Below are positions 31,941 through 45,666 of a stretch of 64,000 nucleotides of DNA, in pieces. The DNA comes from Silene conica (taxonomy: Eukaryota; Streptophyta; Magnoliopsida; Caryophyllales; Caryophyllaceae): assembly GCA_029255685.2 (NCBI GenBank), contig CM055318.2, positions 12,219,001-12,283,000 on the forward strand. The letters are read 5' to 3'. The notes under the pieces are model-generated. The model was not told the DNA's origin, did no database searches, and saw only the letters and a program-made list of their open reading frames with translations. Both the position numbers and the translations under genes were made by a program. Numbering within the stretch: the first letter of the stretch is position 1; the number at the start of each line of letters is the position of its first letter.

Positions 31941-33947
31941 ATGAACTGGGTATGTCTTACGAGGTCATCGACATTTTGTTTCTCCTTTATGAGGTCGATT
32001 TGCTGGTATAACCCTTTTCGACTTGTCGATTACATCAGCTGGAAGTTTGTAGACGATGACAGTTTTCATAGTTGCAGTCTTTTTTCTCATCCATCTCTTA
32101 AACTAAGAATTTCGTATAAATCGTATTGTCAGACTCCCCGGCACCCTACATGATATTTGATTTTGATTTCCCTATAACTGAAGATTCAATACGATAGTTA
32201 ACGGGCAAAAAACGTTATAAATAGTCATAATAGTAGTTTTTCATTTTTAGTACTCCGTATTATTAGGCGGGTGAGCAAGCCGGTATGAAATGGATATGAT
32301 GCCGAATCCACCCCGTGCCTCACCATCCAAGGTGGGTATGTACCCATATCAGCCTCATCAGGTCATCACTCACATGTCGACTTCAACTAATGCCAGTTCC
32401 CGCTACACAGATATCCCGATAAAGAATGCCCAGTATTCTCTCCTTTTCCCAAGTACATCTTCAATCGGGTAACAAACCTACAAATTAGGAAAATTCCTAT
32501 GACATAAAATCTGACTCCTGGTCATATTTGGAGAGGCACTCTTACAAGAACAAAGAAAGACTTCTGAGTTCTGACGTCACTAAATTTAGTTTTAAATACG
32601 TTTTGCGCAGCAATGTACAGCAAAAATTATATCAGAAGTGTAGACAGTTCTATAATTTTAAAACATAGAGCAGTGTAACACAGTTAAAGTCAAGAATCTG
32701 CACACAATGATGTCCAGTTCGAGCCGTAACGAAAAGACAAACGGTATGGTATGTTGCGCATAATTTAAGTCCAACAATTTACAAAGGTCAAATAGCAGGA
32801 ATTCTGCCAGTTGCGCTGCTTGATCAGGTGTATTACATGCTTCACAAAAATGAACTGTTCTCTTTGCTTTACAAGTAAACGACCTCGTAAAGAGCTGAGG
32901 TAAGATGTCTGATATACGCAACTTTGCCGTTTTGTTAATTACAGATAAAGACTATTTCTACAAGACGCATTATACCACTTGTTAGATGTTACTGGTATAT
33001 CAGATAACAAAAAAATAATACATCTTTTACAGATTATACTGTTTGATATTTACTCAACGCTACTGGAAAATTGATGGCATACCTCAGTTAAGACATGCTG
33101 AGATACATACGCAGCTCAATGTGGCATTGTGGCTGAGAACTTGTTTTACAGGTTCTACGAACAAGGCGGGATGGAACTTGTCTGAGAAATCAAAAGGTTG
33201 ATACAATTTTAGTCTGAGGATTTGATGTTGGATTCGGCTACTGGTTATATTTGTAGCTTCATTGTCCGGAATAATTGTCGGATGTACACGATGAAATGAA
33301 AGCTGAACTGTATGATGCCATCAGTCAAGTTTACGATCGTGGTAATTGAGGAAAGAGTGGATGCGGTGTATGACCATCTCCTATGAGACATACAAAGCTC
33401 AATCAGTATACAGTTTGATTCTAGTAGTCATTATTTCACTGAAAGCAAAAATACCGGCACAATCATATAACTTGGCCCGGTTTCTTACAGAAGTCCCACC
33501 CATGGTGAGGTGGGGGTTCGGAGTTTGTAAGTATGCAGACTAATCCTTGTGTTCAATACAAAGAGGTGGTTTCTAAATTACCCATTATATAAATATAAAT
33601 TGCGTTGTGAACGGTATTCCCTAGTAGGGCTACTACTCAATACTAAGTATACAATTTTGTGACTCTTTTTTGCTTTAATTCCAAAGCTAAATAATAGAGG
33701 GCTGATAGAATAACTGTGTATATGGATGTCAGGTGTTTCATTTGCTGAGAGAATAAGACACTCAAATTGCCTCGATCTTAGGCAGTATAGACAGCAAGAT
33801 GACTAAAGCAGAACCATTTGTGACATAAAAATATATTTACTAACCGGAATAAAATCTAAAAATTCTATTCTTAGTGCAAGCTATTTAAATGTGCAAGAAA
33901 TCAAGTCGTATAAAGTCCAAAGTTAAAGAGATTCAATAACCTTCATT
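31941..33947. other. GRF 3' region and spacer before ABC1K8
   Basis: Probably contains the GRF 3' UTR and the convergent end of the kinase gene. A 60-codon frame at 32290-32472 (+), beginning MDMMPNPPRASPSK, and an 87-codon frame at 32658-32921 (-) have no recognised motif; they could be UTR or relic exons. No element ends recognised. Confidence 0.4.
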
Positions 33948-36900
33948 TTAAGCAGTTCCTGTGATTAATCTCTCTCTTTCATCCAGCTTTTTGACCTTAA
34001 GAACACCAAATAAGGCTTGAAGGACAAAAAGAGCGCAAACTGTGAAAGCAGTAATTGCAGGCACCTGAAACGGGTAATTTATATCAGTCATTTTAGTTAG
34101 GTAGTTCTTTTAAGCAACAAGAACAAGCAGTAAAAAATATCGAAAGGACTACTCACTCGGATTGAATGAAGATACAAAATTGTAGCCAGATTGACCAGGG
34201 TCCCAGCAACAATGGCCTGTGAGCATTGCAAATCAGAATTAAGATTACTACTGACTGATGCCACAGACATTTGAAAATTACGTCATCGGTCGACAGTGGT
34301 AATAACGGAAGTTTTCGGAAAACAACACAGAACTGACAGCTAATTTTTGGAGTCTATCTGCATCCGACAGTTTAATCAACTATGCCACAGAATCAATGTT
34401 GACCTCATTCCTCAAACAGTTTAATCAGCTACGTGCCTACGCCATAGCAATTATCCTGATATTCAAGATTTTCTCTACTGATGGGAATTTTCTAGGACTC
34501 TAAATCCACAGCTCATAGGAAACTTTTAAGGCTTATCAAGCAGAGAGAAACAAAGGAAGTTTGAAATCTTGAGTTGTACAAGTCTTAAGGCTAACCCTCA
34601 AATATGTTATTGCTCATTTTACAAAATATACACATCACAGCATGGCTATACTATGAGGTACGATTGAGTAACAAACCCCTTTGGATGATACCCAAATTCA
34701 CGAATAAGAGCATTCCTACTTCTGTTTGATCGGGATTAACAACCTTGGTGGATAGGAAACAACGCAACCGGCAGATGACAAGATTAAGCTTCTTGACCTT
34801 TAGTCTCCTAGACCACATTAACTAGGTACTCATGAAAATTAAAGAATGGTTGTGTGTTCAGACTTGCAGCTGAGGTCTCATGGGTGTCTATACACATGCT
34901 GACAAACAAAAAAACATGCCAACACAGAGAACACAGTTGACCTGTGTCTGGTTGGGTTTTGTAGTCCATTAAGGGTAAAAGAAAAATTACTCCATGACTG
35001 AAAAAAAAAACAGATTTTAGTTTAAACGTTCAGTTGATGACTCACACTCCCTATTGTCTTTTGAACTGCTGCTACTCGTTGGAAAGCCCTCTCGGACTCT
35101 AAAGCCCTAACACGAAGCTTCAGGTCTCCCTTTTCCTGTTAAATAAATATGGCGATATACATGGTAAGGTACAGAACTACAGAAGTAACATGAAATACTA
35201 ATATATGTCACTCTCTTCAGGTCAAAGAGGATGTGTACCAGCCGTTCAATAATTTCAACGAGCTTTCCAACTCTATCTGCCTGCCTAAACAAGTTGTAGA
35301 ATGCACGAGCTTGCCGGTCCCATCTCTTTCGGAAATCCTAAATCCAGTTAAATTTTTCATTTAAAAATTTGTATAAACCATATAGCAGATTGTCATTGAG
35401 AAAAATGAATTCAAGTCTTGTACCTTCAAAATAACTTCAACACCCGCTTCCCGGAATTTCAACAATTCGAGAGCATAGCTGAAAGACAATGTTGATGTCT
35501 TAACAGTAAAATAAATAGATATACCAACAGCCTTGAGGCTGAATGTCTACAATGAAAAATAGCCAGTGGAAAATACAAATCTACTCTTACGGTTTGGCAA
35601 TTTCAGTGATATCAAAACGAGGGTCAAGGCCCTTGCCAATGCCATCTAACACTGCAACAGCAGAAGAGAGTTTTGTGTTCAGATTCAGCAGGTGGGTATG
35701 AAATTTAAAAGTCGTAGCCAATTGTCATTTACCAGAAAATGCTCGGACAACAAATGTGAAAGTAGCAGGAAATCTGAATGGTTGGTCTGCAGCAATTGCC
35801 AACAAATCTTCCCCTACAATATGATGGCACAAAATTGTCATAATTCAGCAGCTTTTAACCAATTAAGTTAGAATCGAAAAATACTTCAATTATCTATTGC
35901 AGTCTGCATTTTACCTATTGCAGCTAGTCGTTCCTTTTTCTTCTGAAGTTTCTCCTCCTTGCTTAATGGCTTTTTAAATCCAAGTTCTGCTGCAGCTGCT
36001 TTTTCCCTCTCTAGCCTTTGTGCTGCAAGACGCTCCTCAAAACTGTGTGAAAAAAAATTAATGGGTATTACAAGTTTACAACAATAGATAGCTTCTATTT
36101 TATGTTCTTTTCAGGCACCAAATCATTTGGTTGTTTCACATTTTGTCATTCAGGTAGGTTAATAATTACTGAGGTCACTTCAACCTCTTTGTTACACTGA
36201 CAAATCGGACACGCAACCTTCTTCAGAATAGTCAATATAAAGAAGTTAAGTTTGCTAACTAAAAGGGACATCTTCTTGATCATGAAAATTTTAGCTGGCA
36301 AAAATCAGTAGTAAGGAGCTCATAGTCCGCAAGTAAAATTTTTAATTCACTCAAAATGATAGAGAGCCAGAGGGGGCGTTGTTGCCTAACAATTTGTTCG
36401 GAACGACAGTATCAACCTCGCAGAAACAACACCAGTAACATATTTTTCTACCCACATATTGAATGTGAGTACCTGTCAAGGAAGAATTTTGCAGTTCTTC
36501 TGACAGCAGTCATATCTCCAGTAGGCACAAGAACACCCATTTGGATCATAGCTTGAAGAACCTGCAGATGAACGTAAATTTCATACATAACAACAATAAG
36601 AGGAAAAACAAGGTCCACTTAATTAAAAGGAGCTACTGTATAACTTTTCTTTATAACCTTGTCAGGATCCTTCTCGTAGACTCCATAAAATGTCTCTAAC
36701 AAGCCTTCTCTAATGTTTGGACTGATGCTGCACAACATAAATAATTTCACATTATTAACACGATTTCAGAAGTTGATGAACAGCAGAGGAAGGACAAATT
36801 ACCTTCCCATCATTCCAAAGTCATAAAATATTAGCCTTCCACCATTTACATCGTCAACTGCAATGTTCCCCGGGTGCTGCAGTAAAGAAAATTACAAGCA

Positions 36901-39900
36901 TTTCAAGAATAAAAGCTAGGACATAATGTATATTATTTTCAACCCTAACCTTTAGAAAATAGTGTAGCAATACAGGACTCAACTTAGTCCTCACAGTTAT
37001 AAAACTTCCAAAATTTATAAAAAGATAAGCAGTAAATACTAACCGGATCAGCATGGAAAAAACCATGAGAAAGTATCTGTTCTAAATAAGACTCAACAGC
37101 ATAACGACCAATCCTGAGAGATAGTAAACCAATAGTAAGGCAGAAGTACAGGAGTTGTTGGCAGTAGGCTGAATTTCATGTCAAAAATATCTAGTAAGAG
37201 GTGCTTTAAGATGATGTTAGTCATTGTTTGCTTTTTACTCCCTCCATTCAACTTCACATTGCACATATTCCGTTTTGGTCCATTCAACTTCACATTGCAC
37301 CTTTTCTTATTTGGTCGTACATTTAATACTATAATACCACTACTAAGGTCCACTTCTTAAACACAAATTACACAAAATACTAACACCTTTCATCCACTTC
37401 TTGTACTTTTTAATGCTATAATATAGTTTTCTTAATATTTGTGCATAAAGCATATGTGCAGAGTGGAATTGAATAAAGGAAGTACTTTTTGCGATCAACG
37501 CCTAACTGGTCTAATGCTTGTATCCTGTTTATCTTAATTCCAGGGACATATTCCATTGTCAGTATCTACAAGAAAAGTAAATTATGTCAACTTGATGCCA
37601 TGGAAGTAGAATAACAAAACTAAGTCTGTTGTGACAAAATTCTCAAAGTACTGTGCTGCCGAACCTGTGGAGTAGTGTATTCCCAAAATATTGTAGGAAC
37701 CTTGACATATTCCAAATTTTTGAAGTTGTTAGCAAACAGCTCTGCATTAGCAGCTTCCTTTGTGTAGTCGATTTCCTTAAAATTTTCACAAGTTAGCAGA
37801 CTTCACAATAAAACTAAAATTATAGATAGAACTAATACAAAAATAACAGAATATAATAAACTTCACAAAAAACACAAAAATTGTAGCTCATCAAACCCAG
37901 ACTTAAAAGTGATAGTCTTCACATTGTAACACCCAAAATAATCCAATGAATTGAGTATAATAAACTATAAAGTAATTTCACATATCTTTTAGTAGGCAAA
38001 CTATCTTCTGGAAGATTGTTGATTTTCAGTATCAGTCAAGTCTTTCACTTATTTGCAATTTTGTTTTTATATGTCATGCAAAATCCCTGTTAGTTGAGAA
38101 ATGGTAATGTGAAATACCTCATCACATTGCCTTATGAGTTTTGTTCATTTAAATTGATATTCATTAACGTAATGACGGGGTAAGGGCAGTTAGATACTTA
38201 GATATATGCAACTTTTCCCCATGTTCCACAAAGAGGTTGTTTCGTTTCCGATGACCCGTAATGGAAATTGAACTGAGCATTGAACCAAATAACAACTACT
38301 TCAGAGCAAAAAGAAATTCAACCAGTTTAGTGTGTCATTGCTTTTCTGCCATAATATTGAGAATAAAAGAATAACGAGTCTTTGGCTACTTTGCAAACAG
38401 AAATCTAAACACAATAGAGGTGTCCCTTAACCTTGAAAATCAGAATAATATCAATCTGAATCATGTCAAACCTTTTTTTATGTGATTAAGTTATGAGCTT
38501 AAAGTATATCCTAGTGCAGACTTTAAAGGTATCCACAACAGAAGATGAAGGTGAGAAGTTTGCTGTTTTAGAACAAGTTGTTTGAGTACAAAGTAAAATA
38601 CTTCAAGGGGGGATAAATTTGAAAACAACCTGGTACAACACACTAGCACACTCGTCATAAATTGCAACCCAGTCCCTCTTTGCACCATCTGACTTTGGAT
38701 CAATCTTCTGAAGATACTCGGCTAACACCTACAAACATACGGAAACAAACAACATAATGAAACATCCTATAATATTTTTATTTATTTTTCTTGAGGTTAT
38801 CGGGGTTAGACGTAGCGAACATAATCAAGACTCGAGAGTTAACAACAAACATTCATTCAATCAAACTCTGACTTAACACGTTAGCATTCTTTTCTGTTCA
38901 AATTCTTATGATACTTTAAACAGCTTAAAGGATAACACTGGGATATAACTTAGGTCTGAAGCTGTTGCTTCCACTCAGATCCGTTCCAAGCAAATTCATC
39001 AGCATGGATGAGTACCGCCAACAAGGTGTTAGAGTATAAAATCGATCTTGGGACTCTAACCATAAGCTTAAGCTGCTTTTGGTTGAGATGGTTTATTGAC
39101 TTGGTATCAGAGCCATGCGACTAAAAGGTTACGGGTTTAAATCTCACTCCCCCCAATTTCTAGTAGTTGCATCCACACTTCAAGCCCAATGGGCATTCGT
39201 GTGAGGGGGCGTGTTTGAGCATAAAATAGATCTTGGGACTCCAACTATCAGCTCAAGCTTTTGGTAAATATATCTGTCCAGACCAATTTCAATACATGTT
39301 CTCATGTAAAAGCATTCATGAATCATGATTCACCGGAGAGCAACCAATTACCAAAAGAACCTCTAACTCGAGTTTTGATACAGCATACCAGCATTATTTC
39401 ATGACAAAGCAAAATATCAAACCTGTTGTTTTCTTTCTCTTTTTTTCTAAATTATTGCCGACAGTAATTCTCCAATAATTTGAAGTTGAACTCTCCACTT
39501 TCAAGAGACCAAAAGCCTAAAATCCTGCTTCTTTTCGAGCTCAAGAGTTTATTCACTTATTTGGGTTCCAAGTTCCAACAAATGGCAGAAAGAAACAGCT
39601 TGAACAGAGATAAAAGAAGATACTAGCATCAAGTAAATGACGTAAAACGAACCCTCAAATTTTTAAGATCTATATCAAACAGATCCTTGAGCCCAGGCCT
39701 CTGTACTTTAACAACTACTTCCTGTCCCTTTAGTCTTGCTCGGTGAACCTGACCTGGAAACCAGATGTGTAACGGGTTACTATTTCAAAGACAATCAATT
39801 GCAGTAGATATGAAGAGGTTTAATGAGTACCAAGACTTGCTGCTGCTATGGGCTCATAATCGAACCGATCAAATACATCACCCAAGGGAGATCCAAGCTC

Positions 39901-42900
39901 CTCTTGAACAATAGATAGCGCTGTCTTTGATGAGAAAGGAGGGACTTGGTCCTGCAGATTGAACAAAGGTTACGCAATGGCCAAATAAGACTAAAAAAAT
40001 GCCAACAAGATTCTTCAGAAATAATCTACTGGATCATTAGAACTACTCTAGCTGAGGAGTTTGAATCCTATATGAGAGGTTTGACGTAAGTAACCTTAGC
40101 TCTTGATTATCAATTATCAGAGGCTTGTTCTATAAAAACCTTAAGCAAACACTTCTCTGGAACGAAGTACGATCGAAAGAAATGCTAACAAAGTATTATC
40201 ATCAAATGAGGACACCTTTGTTTTCTCACTAAGAAGCGAGTACCATGAAGATAGTCTCCAACATATTATTTTCCAAACTCATTTAAATTAAAATCAACCT
40301 GAAGTTCTGAAAGTTGATCGACATATTCCTGTGCAAGAATATCTACTCTTGTGGAAAACTGTTGTCCGATTTTAATGAAAGTTGGACCTAGCCTCAAAAT
40401 ATTTTCCTTCAACCATTTTGCAAGAACTATTCGCCTTAGTCGTTGCTTCTCTTCAGTCATCCCTCCTGCAAATAAGTATTGCATCTCATTTACATTAGCT
40501 GATTAGCTACATAAATGTAATAAAAAACAAGAAATGTGACTCCAGATTCTTGATATGTCCAATGATAAAAGTTACACAAACTGAATGAATGTTACCAATA
40601 TATCCCAGAAGGCGAAAAACCAACACTACACAGAAGGACTACAGAGCATGAGAAGACTTTTACAATGGTTATTGGTTAACATCACTATCAGACAGTCAAC
40701 AGACACTGCTCCCTGAAGGTAGCACGACTAGTATTCTGGGGAATTTGGATCATTTCCAAAGTTCAAATGTACAAGATAAGAAATAGCAAGTGCCAGTATA
40801 AGGGTAAGAAGATTTCTTGTCCCCACCCCTGAGTCATATAAGAGCCTATAAATAGACAAGGAAAACTAACAGCAGGAGTCAAGCTGAAATGTTGGGTAGT
40901 TAATAATAAAGAAATACTAATTTAGCCTCTAGTAAGTTGTAAGTCGTAAGTGGTTACCGACATTTTTTGGCTAAGTCAATTCACAACTGAAAATCATTTT
41001 TAACAAACTGCAAACAAACAAGAATGCTTGAGCACCTGCCTCTCAGCCACTTTAATGTCCTAGTGAGACTAACAAATATGGAAAATAGCTCGTATCTACC
41101 TACCTCTGTAAGAAAACTTCTGACTGTTAAACCAAGCACGAAAGACAAATGTCAGAACAAATCCCCAAATTTCTAAAGTCCTTTGTATTGTAGAATATGT
41201 TTTAAATTTGCTCCAACGGCCTCCAGGAGCAACAGAGACCTGCAAAAGGCAGCTAATGTTACATCATCACATGGAACAGTTTTCAGTTAGGAATAAGTTA
41301 TCAATCACAGAGATAATAATACAAAAACGACTGGGATACAACCTGCTCAAACCATATCTAACCAAATGATTTTCTCTTATTCATCCATTCACCATCACCA
41401 TCATTACCAAAACTAGCACTAAGAAAAATTATCTAACGTTAGAAGAACGGTGGGGGAAGTTACAGGTCCTTGTAACGGGTTCATATTAGTGGAGCTCAAG
41501 TTATTTGAAATCAGACTCTATGATTGTTGTAACAGGGATGTTTGTCGAAGTGGAATGAATGAGTTAATAAATAACAGCATTCTCGAGTTACAGAAACATT
41601 GGTACTACGGTAGCTAGAAGACTAGAAATCCAGCATCAAAAACATCATTCCTTAACTACTTCTATCTCGCTTATACTGTTTGGTTTTGACTTTATTGCTT
41701 ACGTGAGATTAATTTTAACCATTAATTTCTCTAATTATATGCAGAAATGAATTACTCATAAATTTTAACGTTTAATCTATCAAAATAAGATCTACTTCGT
41801 AACATTCTTTAACCATTAAGTCAAGTAACGACGATATAACTGAGAGAGAAGCAAGGATGGAAACATCACCCAACAGAAACATGATCCCACACGCGAATAT
41901 ATTTCGATGTCGCATGACTCTATGCGTTGACCAAAACGCGCGTTAGAAAAAAGAATTGCAATTCTTTTGTAAATAAAAGAATGCGTAGGTGGACCGGACC
42001 AATGTACCAGAACTAATCTTGTATAATTTCTCTTCTCATGAACGTAATTTTTTTAACAAAAATGAGTGGCTTTTCTTGCCATGCAAACATATCACAGGCA
42101 CTGCAAGGCAACAGGCCCGGTTGTCACACTAGACACAACACCATCTCCAAATTATCGCACGACACAACACAGCACGCCAGCACGGTATGCCTATTAGCAG
42201 GCAGTGGTACTTCTAAAAGGGTGCACTTTGTTGTATACCTACTCCCAGCATCCTATATGTAAAGTTGATTCCACAAGCACTAAAACAAAAGTTTGACAAG
42301 ACCCAGGAAAAAATGTACAGAGTACTTCAATAAAGCGTAAACATTATTAAGGAAACCAATATCTAGCTTCTATATCTCTTAAATATTTGTATTTCCAAGT
42401 TTCATATTTGTTATATTTCCGTATCTTGTAACTTCCCTAATTATCGTTAACCTAGTTAGAACTCTTGTAATATATATACATTGTAACGCTTTGTTAATGA
42501 ATTTAAGCTTTCTCATATATCGATTATCTTCTCTATATGATATCGAGCCTCCGATCAAACTTCTCACAAATTTTTTCCCGTCATGGCCGGCCCTAGTGCC
42601 ACGATTCCCAACACCAATCAACCCAACGTTCCCTTCCTCGTTCTCAATCTCTCTCAATGTGTCAAACTAACATCTCAAAACTATCGCTCTTGGTCTACTC
42701 AAATCGATGACTTCCTCTTCGGTTTTGATCTCTTCAAGTATCTCGATGGATCATATCCATGTCCTTCGGCAACTCTCGCACTGATGGCGAGAAGAAAGAA
42801 TTTCCCAATCCTGTGTATAACACGTGGATTCGTCAAGACCGTCTCATCAAAGGTGCACTCCTAGGCACGATTGATTCCTCTATCACGCCTCTACTTCTTC

Positions 42901-44231
42901 AAGCCAAAACATCACACGATGTTTGGACAACTCTTGCAACTACCTATGGAAATCCGTCTCGCGGTCACATTCTTCAAGTAAAAGATCGTCTCTATAAACA
43001 TAACTCATGAAGGTGAGTGCAACTAATCTAAGGGTTTTTCAAAGATTTACCCCTCGCTTATTGACTGTCTCAGTCGTACCCTGCCTTCTTGGAAACTTCA
43101 CGCCATAACCAACAACATTATTTTGTCACTTAAGCGTTAAGTAATGATTTGTCGATTGATTATCTCCTAACTGACCTTAATGTAACTTAATCATTCACCT
43201 TGATCAGTCCACAATGTAAACATCTTTCCTTCCACCTTCAACCTCCATTCTCTGACCACCTCATTCTCACCAAAGCCACCCTTCTCAGAGTACTCACCTT
43301 ATCACTTCATCCTAGTCGGCAACACCTCCTTCACCTCCTTGCTCACCCTACATCCCCACCACCTTTCCAATGTGAGGCTGGCGCACCCCTTCCATTGTCC
43401 CACCACCTCTTACAGCCCCTATTCCATACCTCATTAACCGCCATTAATAGACGCCTGGCATTGAGGACGGTATAACTATTTAGTTGCTGTATTGAGGCAG
43501 TTTGTAGCCCCTATTCCATACCCCATTATTGAATAACAATTTGTGGTTAATTAACTTGCTAAATCATCACTAGGAGTCATTATTAATTCATTAACATTAC
43601 TAGAGGCGGGTATATCACTATATCTTAGAAAAGTCAATAATTGAGGTTTACACTGTAAACCATAGCAAGTGCTCGAAATTAGAACACATCAAACATTTTA
43701 AATTACAATCGCCCGAGTAGCTCCGTCCCTAGTAACAAAACCAACTACTCATTCCGTTCCAATCATGAAGAATAAAAGAAATAAACAAATAATTAGGACG
43801 AAGTGAGTATAAAATCGAGAATGTACCTCTAAACGATCGCGGCCGCCTTGCTTAAACCAAGCTTCCTCCTGTCCAATATCCTCCACCGTCTTCGCCTCCG
43901 TCTTCACCTTCTTTCTCTCCTTGGTCGCCGCACCATTACCATTACCATTACCATAATCGAAGTTCACCAAGCTTCCATTACCACTGGCTTTACCATTACC
44001 ATTACCATTCAAATAAGCATCAAACGTGCCATTTCCTTTACCGTTCAACTTGACAGTATCAACTCCATTGATAAGAACTGCTCTACCTCTTCTCTCCTCC
44101 GTCGGAGACTCCCTCACTGCGCGAACTCTCACAAAACGACACCGTCTAGGGCTCTCAATCCCGCCGGTTCTAGTGAAGTCAAAGTAACAACGAGAAGATG
44201 ACGTCAGCGACGGAGAGAGCGCCAGCGCCAT
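33948..44231 (-). CDS. ABC1K8: ABC1K8/OSA1-type chloroplast atypical kinase
   Basis: Twenty exons join in phase through GT-AG introns (737 aa): 44231-43827, 41239-41104, 40465-40299, 39951-39831, 39753-39653, 39 others in descending order being 38728-38630, 37775-37665, 37565-37486, 37113-37044, 36876-36803, 36727-36658, 36561-36473, 36042-35915, 35813-35733, 35651-35591, 35478-35424, 35337-35239, 35135-35046, 34216-34157, 34064-33948 (that is, 5 plus 15 exons). The N-terminus is Ser/Arg-rich like a chloroplast transit peptide, then NGNG repeats. UbiB-family motifs: KIGQ 212-215, AAAS 272-275 in place of the glycine loop, Lys292 in VVVKVQ, HADPHPGN 427-434, DFG 449-451. Two hydrophobic segments close the protein, ending LITGTA. 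DIGQEEAW and WSKFKTYSTIQRTLEIWGF match Arabidopsis OSA1. The family acts at plastid envelope membranes in lipid, iron and oxidative-stress homeostasis. Confidence 0.93.
37238..37482. mobile_element. Stowaway MITE at the exon 8 splice donor
   Basis: CTCCCTCCATTCAACTTCAC on the left; from the right CTTCCTTTATTCAATTCCAC; TA at 37236-37237 and 37483-37484. 245 bp. On the minus strand the intron that follows exon 8 starts GTA (37485-37483), so the target duplication forms the second and third bases of the intron and the MITE end supplies the next. Confidence 0.8.
39027..39264 (+). mobile_element. TRIM-like miniature LTR retrotransposon
   Basis: TGTTAGAGTATAAAAT opens a 74-bp terminal repeat, followed by the primer binding site TGGTATCAGAGCC (39102-39114), about 95 bp of non-coding sequence, a purine tract GAGGGGGCG, then a second copy of the terminal repeat from 39212 (TGTTTGAGCATAAAAT) that is truncated near 39264. 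It lies within ABC1K8 intron 5. Confidence 0.7.
42583..43010 (+). pseudogene. Ty1-copia gag N-terminal fragment
   Basis: Two overlapping frames, 42583-42864 and 42759-43010, joined by a frameshift near 42775, read LVLNLSQCVKLTSQNYRSWS then IDDFLFGFDLFKYLDG, and PVYNTWIRQDRLIKGALLG then SHDVWTTLATTYGNPSRGH: the copia-type gag N-terminal domains. 'gatatcgagcctccgatc' about 45 bp upstream recalls a Met-tRNA primer site, so leader sequence is present. Everything after gag is lost. The fragment lies in the 2.6-kb ABC1K8 intron 1, antisense to the kinase gene. Confidence 0.8.
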
Positions 44232-45225
44232 TAATGAATCAATAATCGAGGTTTTGAAGCTGATAAATTTGATGAAATAGTGGAATAAAGTGATTAATTA
44301 AGCTTGGTTGTTGAAGCTGATTTTCATGGCGTAAGATGAATAATAATATAATAATAATAAGAAGAAAATAATTTTTAAAAAAATGAGGAAAAAGGGAGAA
44401 GTATGTGGTTGAAGGGTGAAGACAAGTGGAAAGGGGAAGATGAGAGTCGGGATTATCGACCGTTATTATTGGTTGGACACAACTCCAGGTTTAGTCCGCG
44501 CCACATGCTCTTTTTGTTTTTGTTGCTTACTTAATAACCATCTTCTCTGGACGGGTGGTTTTGTGGTCACAAAACTCGCAATTGTGCCACTTTTCACTAA
44601 ACAACATACAGAGTATTAGTTAGTCAGTAGATCTTCTGATAGTTATTGTACAAATTTTTAAAAAAAGTGGTACTAAAAGTAATAAAATTGGTACAAATCA
44701 TGATTAAAGATAAAATAAGTACATTTACTATGTGAATAGGTACGAAACTACTATGGTACGATCAATAACAAAAGGGGCACAAAATACAAATAAAAGGGTA
44801 CAAAAGAATGGTCTCTCAATAATTTATTAAAAAACCGTCTCTGTTAAGTTTTAGTGTTAGTTATGTGGGGGTGTTAGATTCTCATGTTCGTCTCTTCACA
44901 ATAATTTGGATGGTTAGATGTGCCTCGGCTTGGGTATAATCAGAAAGAAAATGATTAAACTCTTTATTAGATTAGCCCGGGCTCAAATTCTGGACAAAAC
45001 TCGAATTTTTAAGAAAATTTCAGGGACGGAGGGATGTCCCCGAAATGGAACCTTTGACACCCAAGCGAGTATGATACATATGTGTATATGTCTATTTGTG
45101 AGTTATAAAAGGTAGATAGAGAATGAAGCATCGGCATTTTAATTTTTTTCGACTAGCTTTACCCTAAGTGGGATATATTTGCAGGTAGGTAATCAAATTG
45201 AATTCTCTCCATTTTTTATCTAATA
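44232..45225. other. Upstream region of ABC1K8 and spacer
   Basis: The 5' UTR and promoter of the kinase gene should lie in 44232-44500 on the minus strand; no clear TATA box seen. An (ATA/AAT)n tract is at 44340-44360. The remainder is AT-rich without recognised genes. Confidence 0.4.
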
Positions 45226-45666
45226 CTCCCTCCTATTTCGAATAATTGTCACATTTGCCGTTTTCGTCTAGTCACGTAATTGTCACATATTCCATTTTGG
45301 GACATATTTTTGACCATAAAAGGACAACCTTACCCTTACTACTTTACTTATTTTACACTACCCAACCCCTAATTTAATTAACCAACCCAACTAAAATGTT
45401 TATGGACTCCCTAAATCCAGCCCAATTCCTATTACTACTAACCCTTCCCGCCTTATAACCCATCCCCATCCCCAAACCCTAATTACACCCCTCAGATCCG
45501 CAGCCTTCCCAAACCCTCTGTCTCTCACTTCATCCTCTTCATTTTCTTCATCTCCTTCATCTCCGTCATCCCCAAACCCTAACCCTTCGTGTTCTCACCT
45601 GAACTACAACAATATTATCTTCCGATCTTCTTCCTTTCACAATATAAATCATCTCATCTTTATAAA

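Noticed and set aside
32290-32472. 60-codon frame downstream of GRF (MDMMPNPPRASPSK)
   Set aside because: Could be a relic GRF exon, but no splice path joins it to the GRF frame, which already ends at a stop codon; left as part of the 3' region.
43848-44201. 117-codon plus-strand frame rich in Ile/Thr repeats
   Set aside because: Antisense shadow of ABC1K8 exon 1, caused by the NGNG-coding ACCATT repeats.
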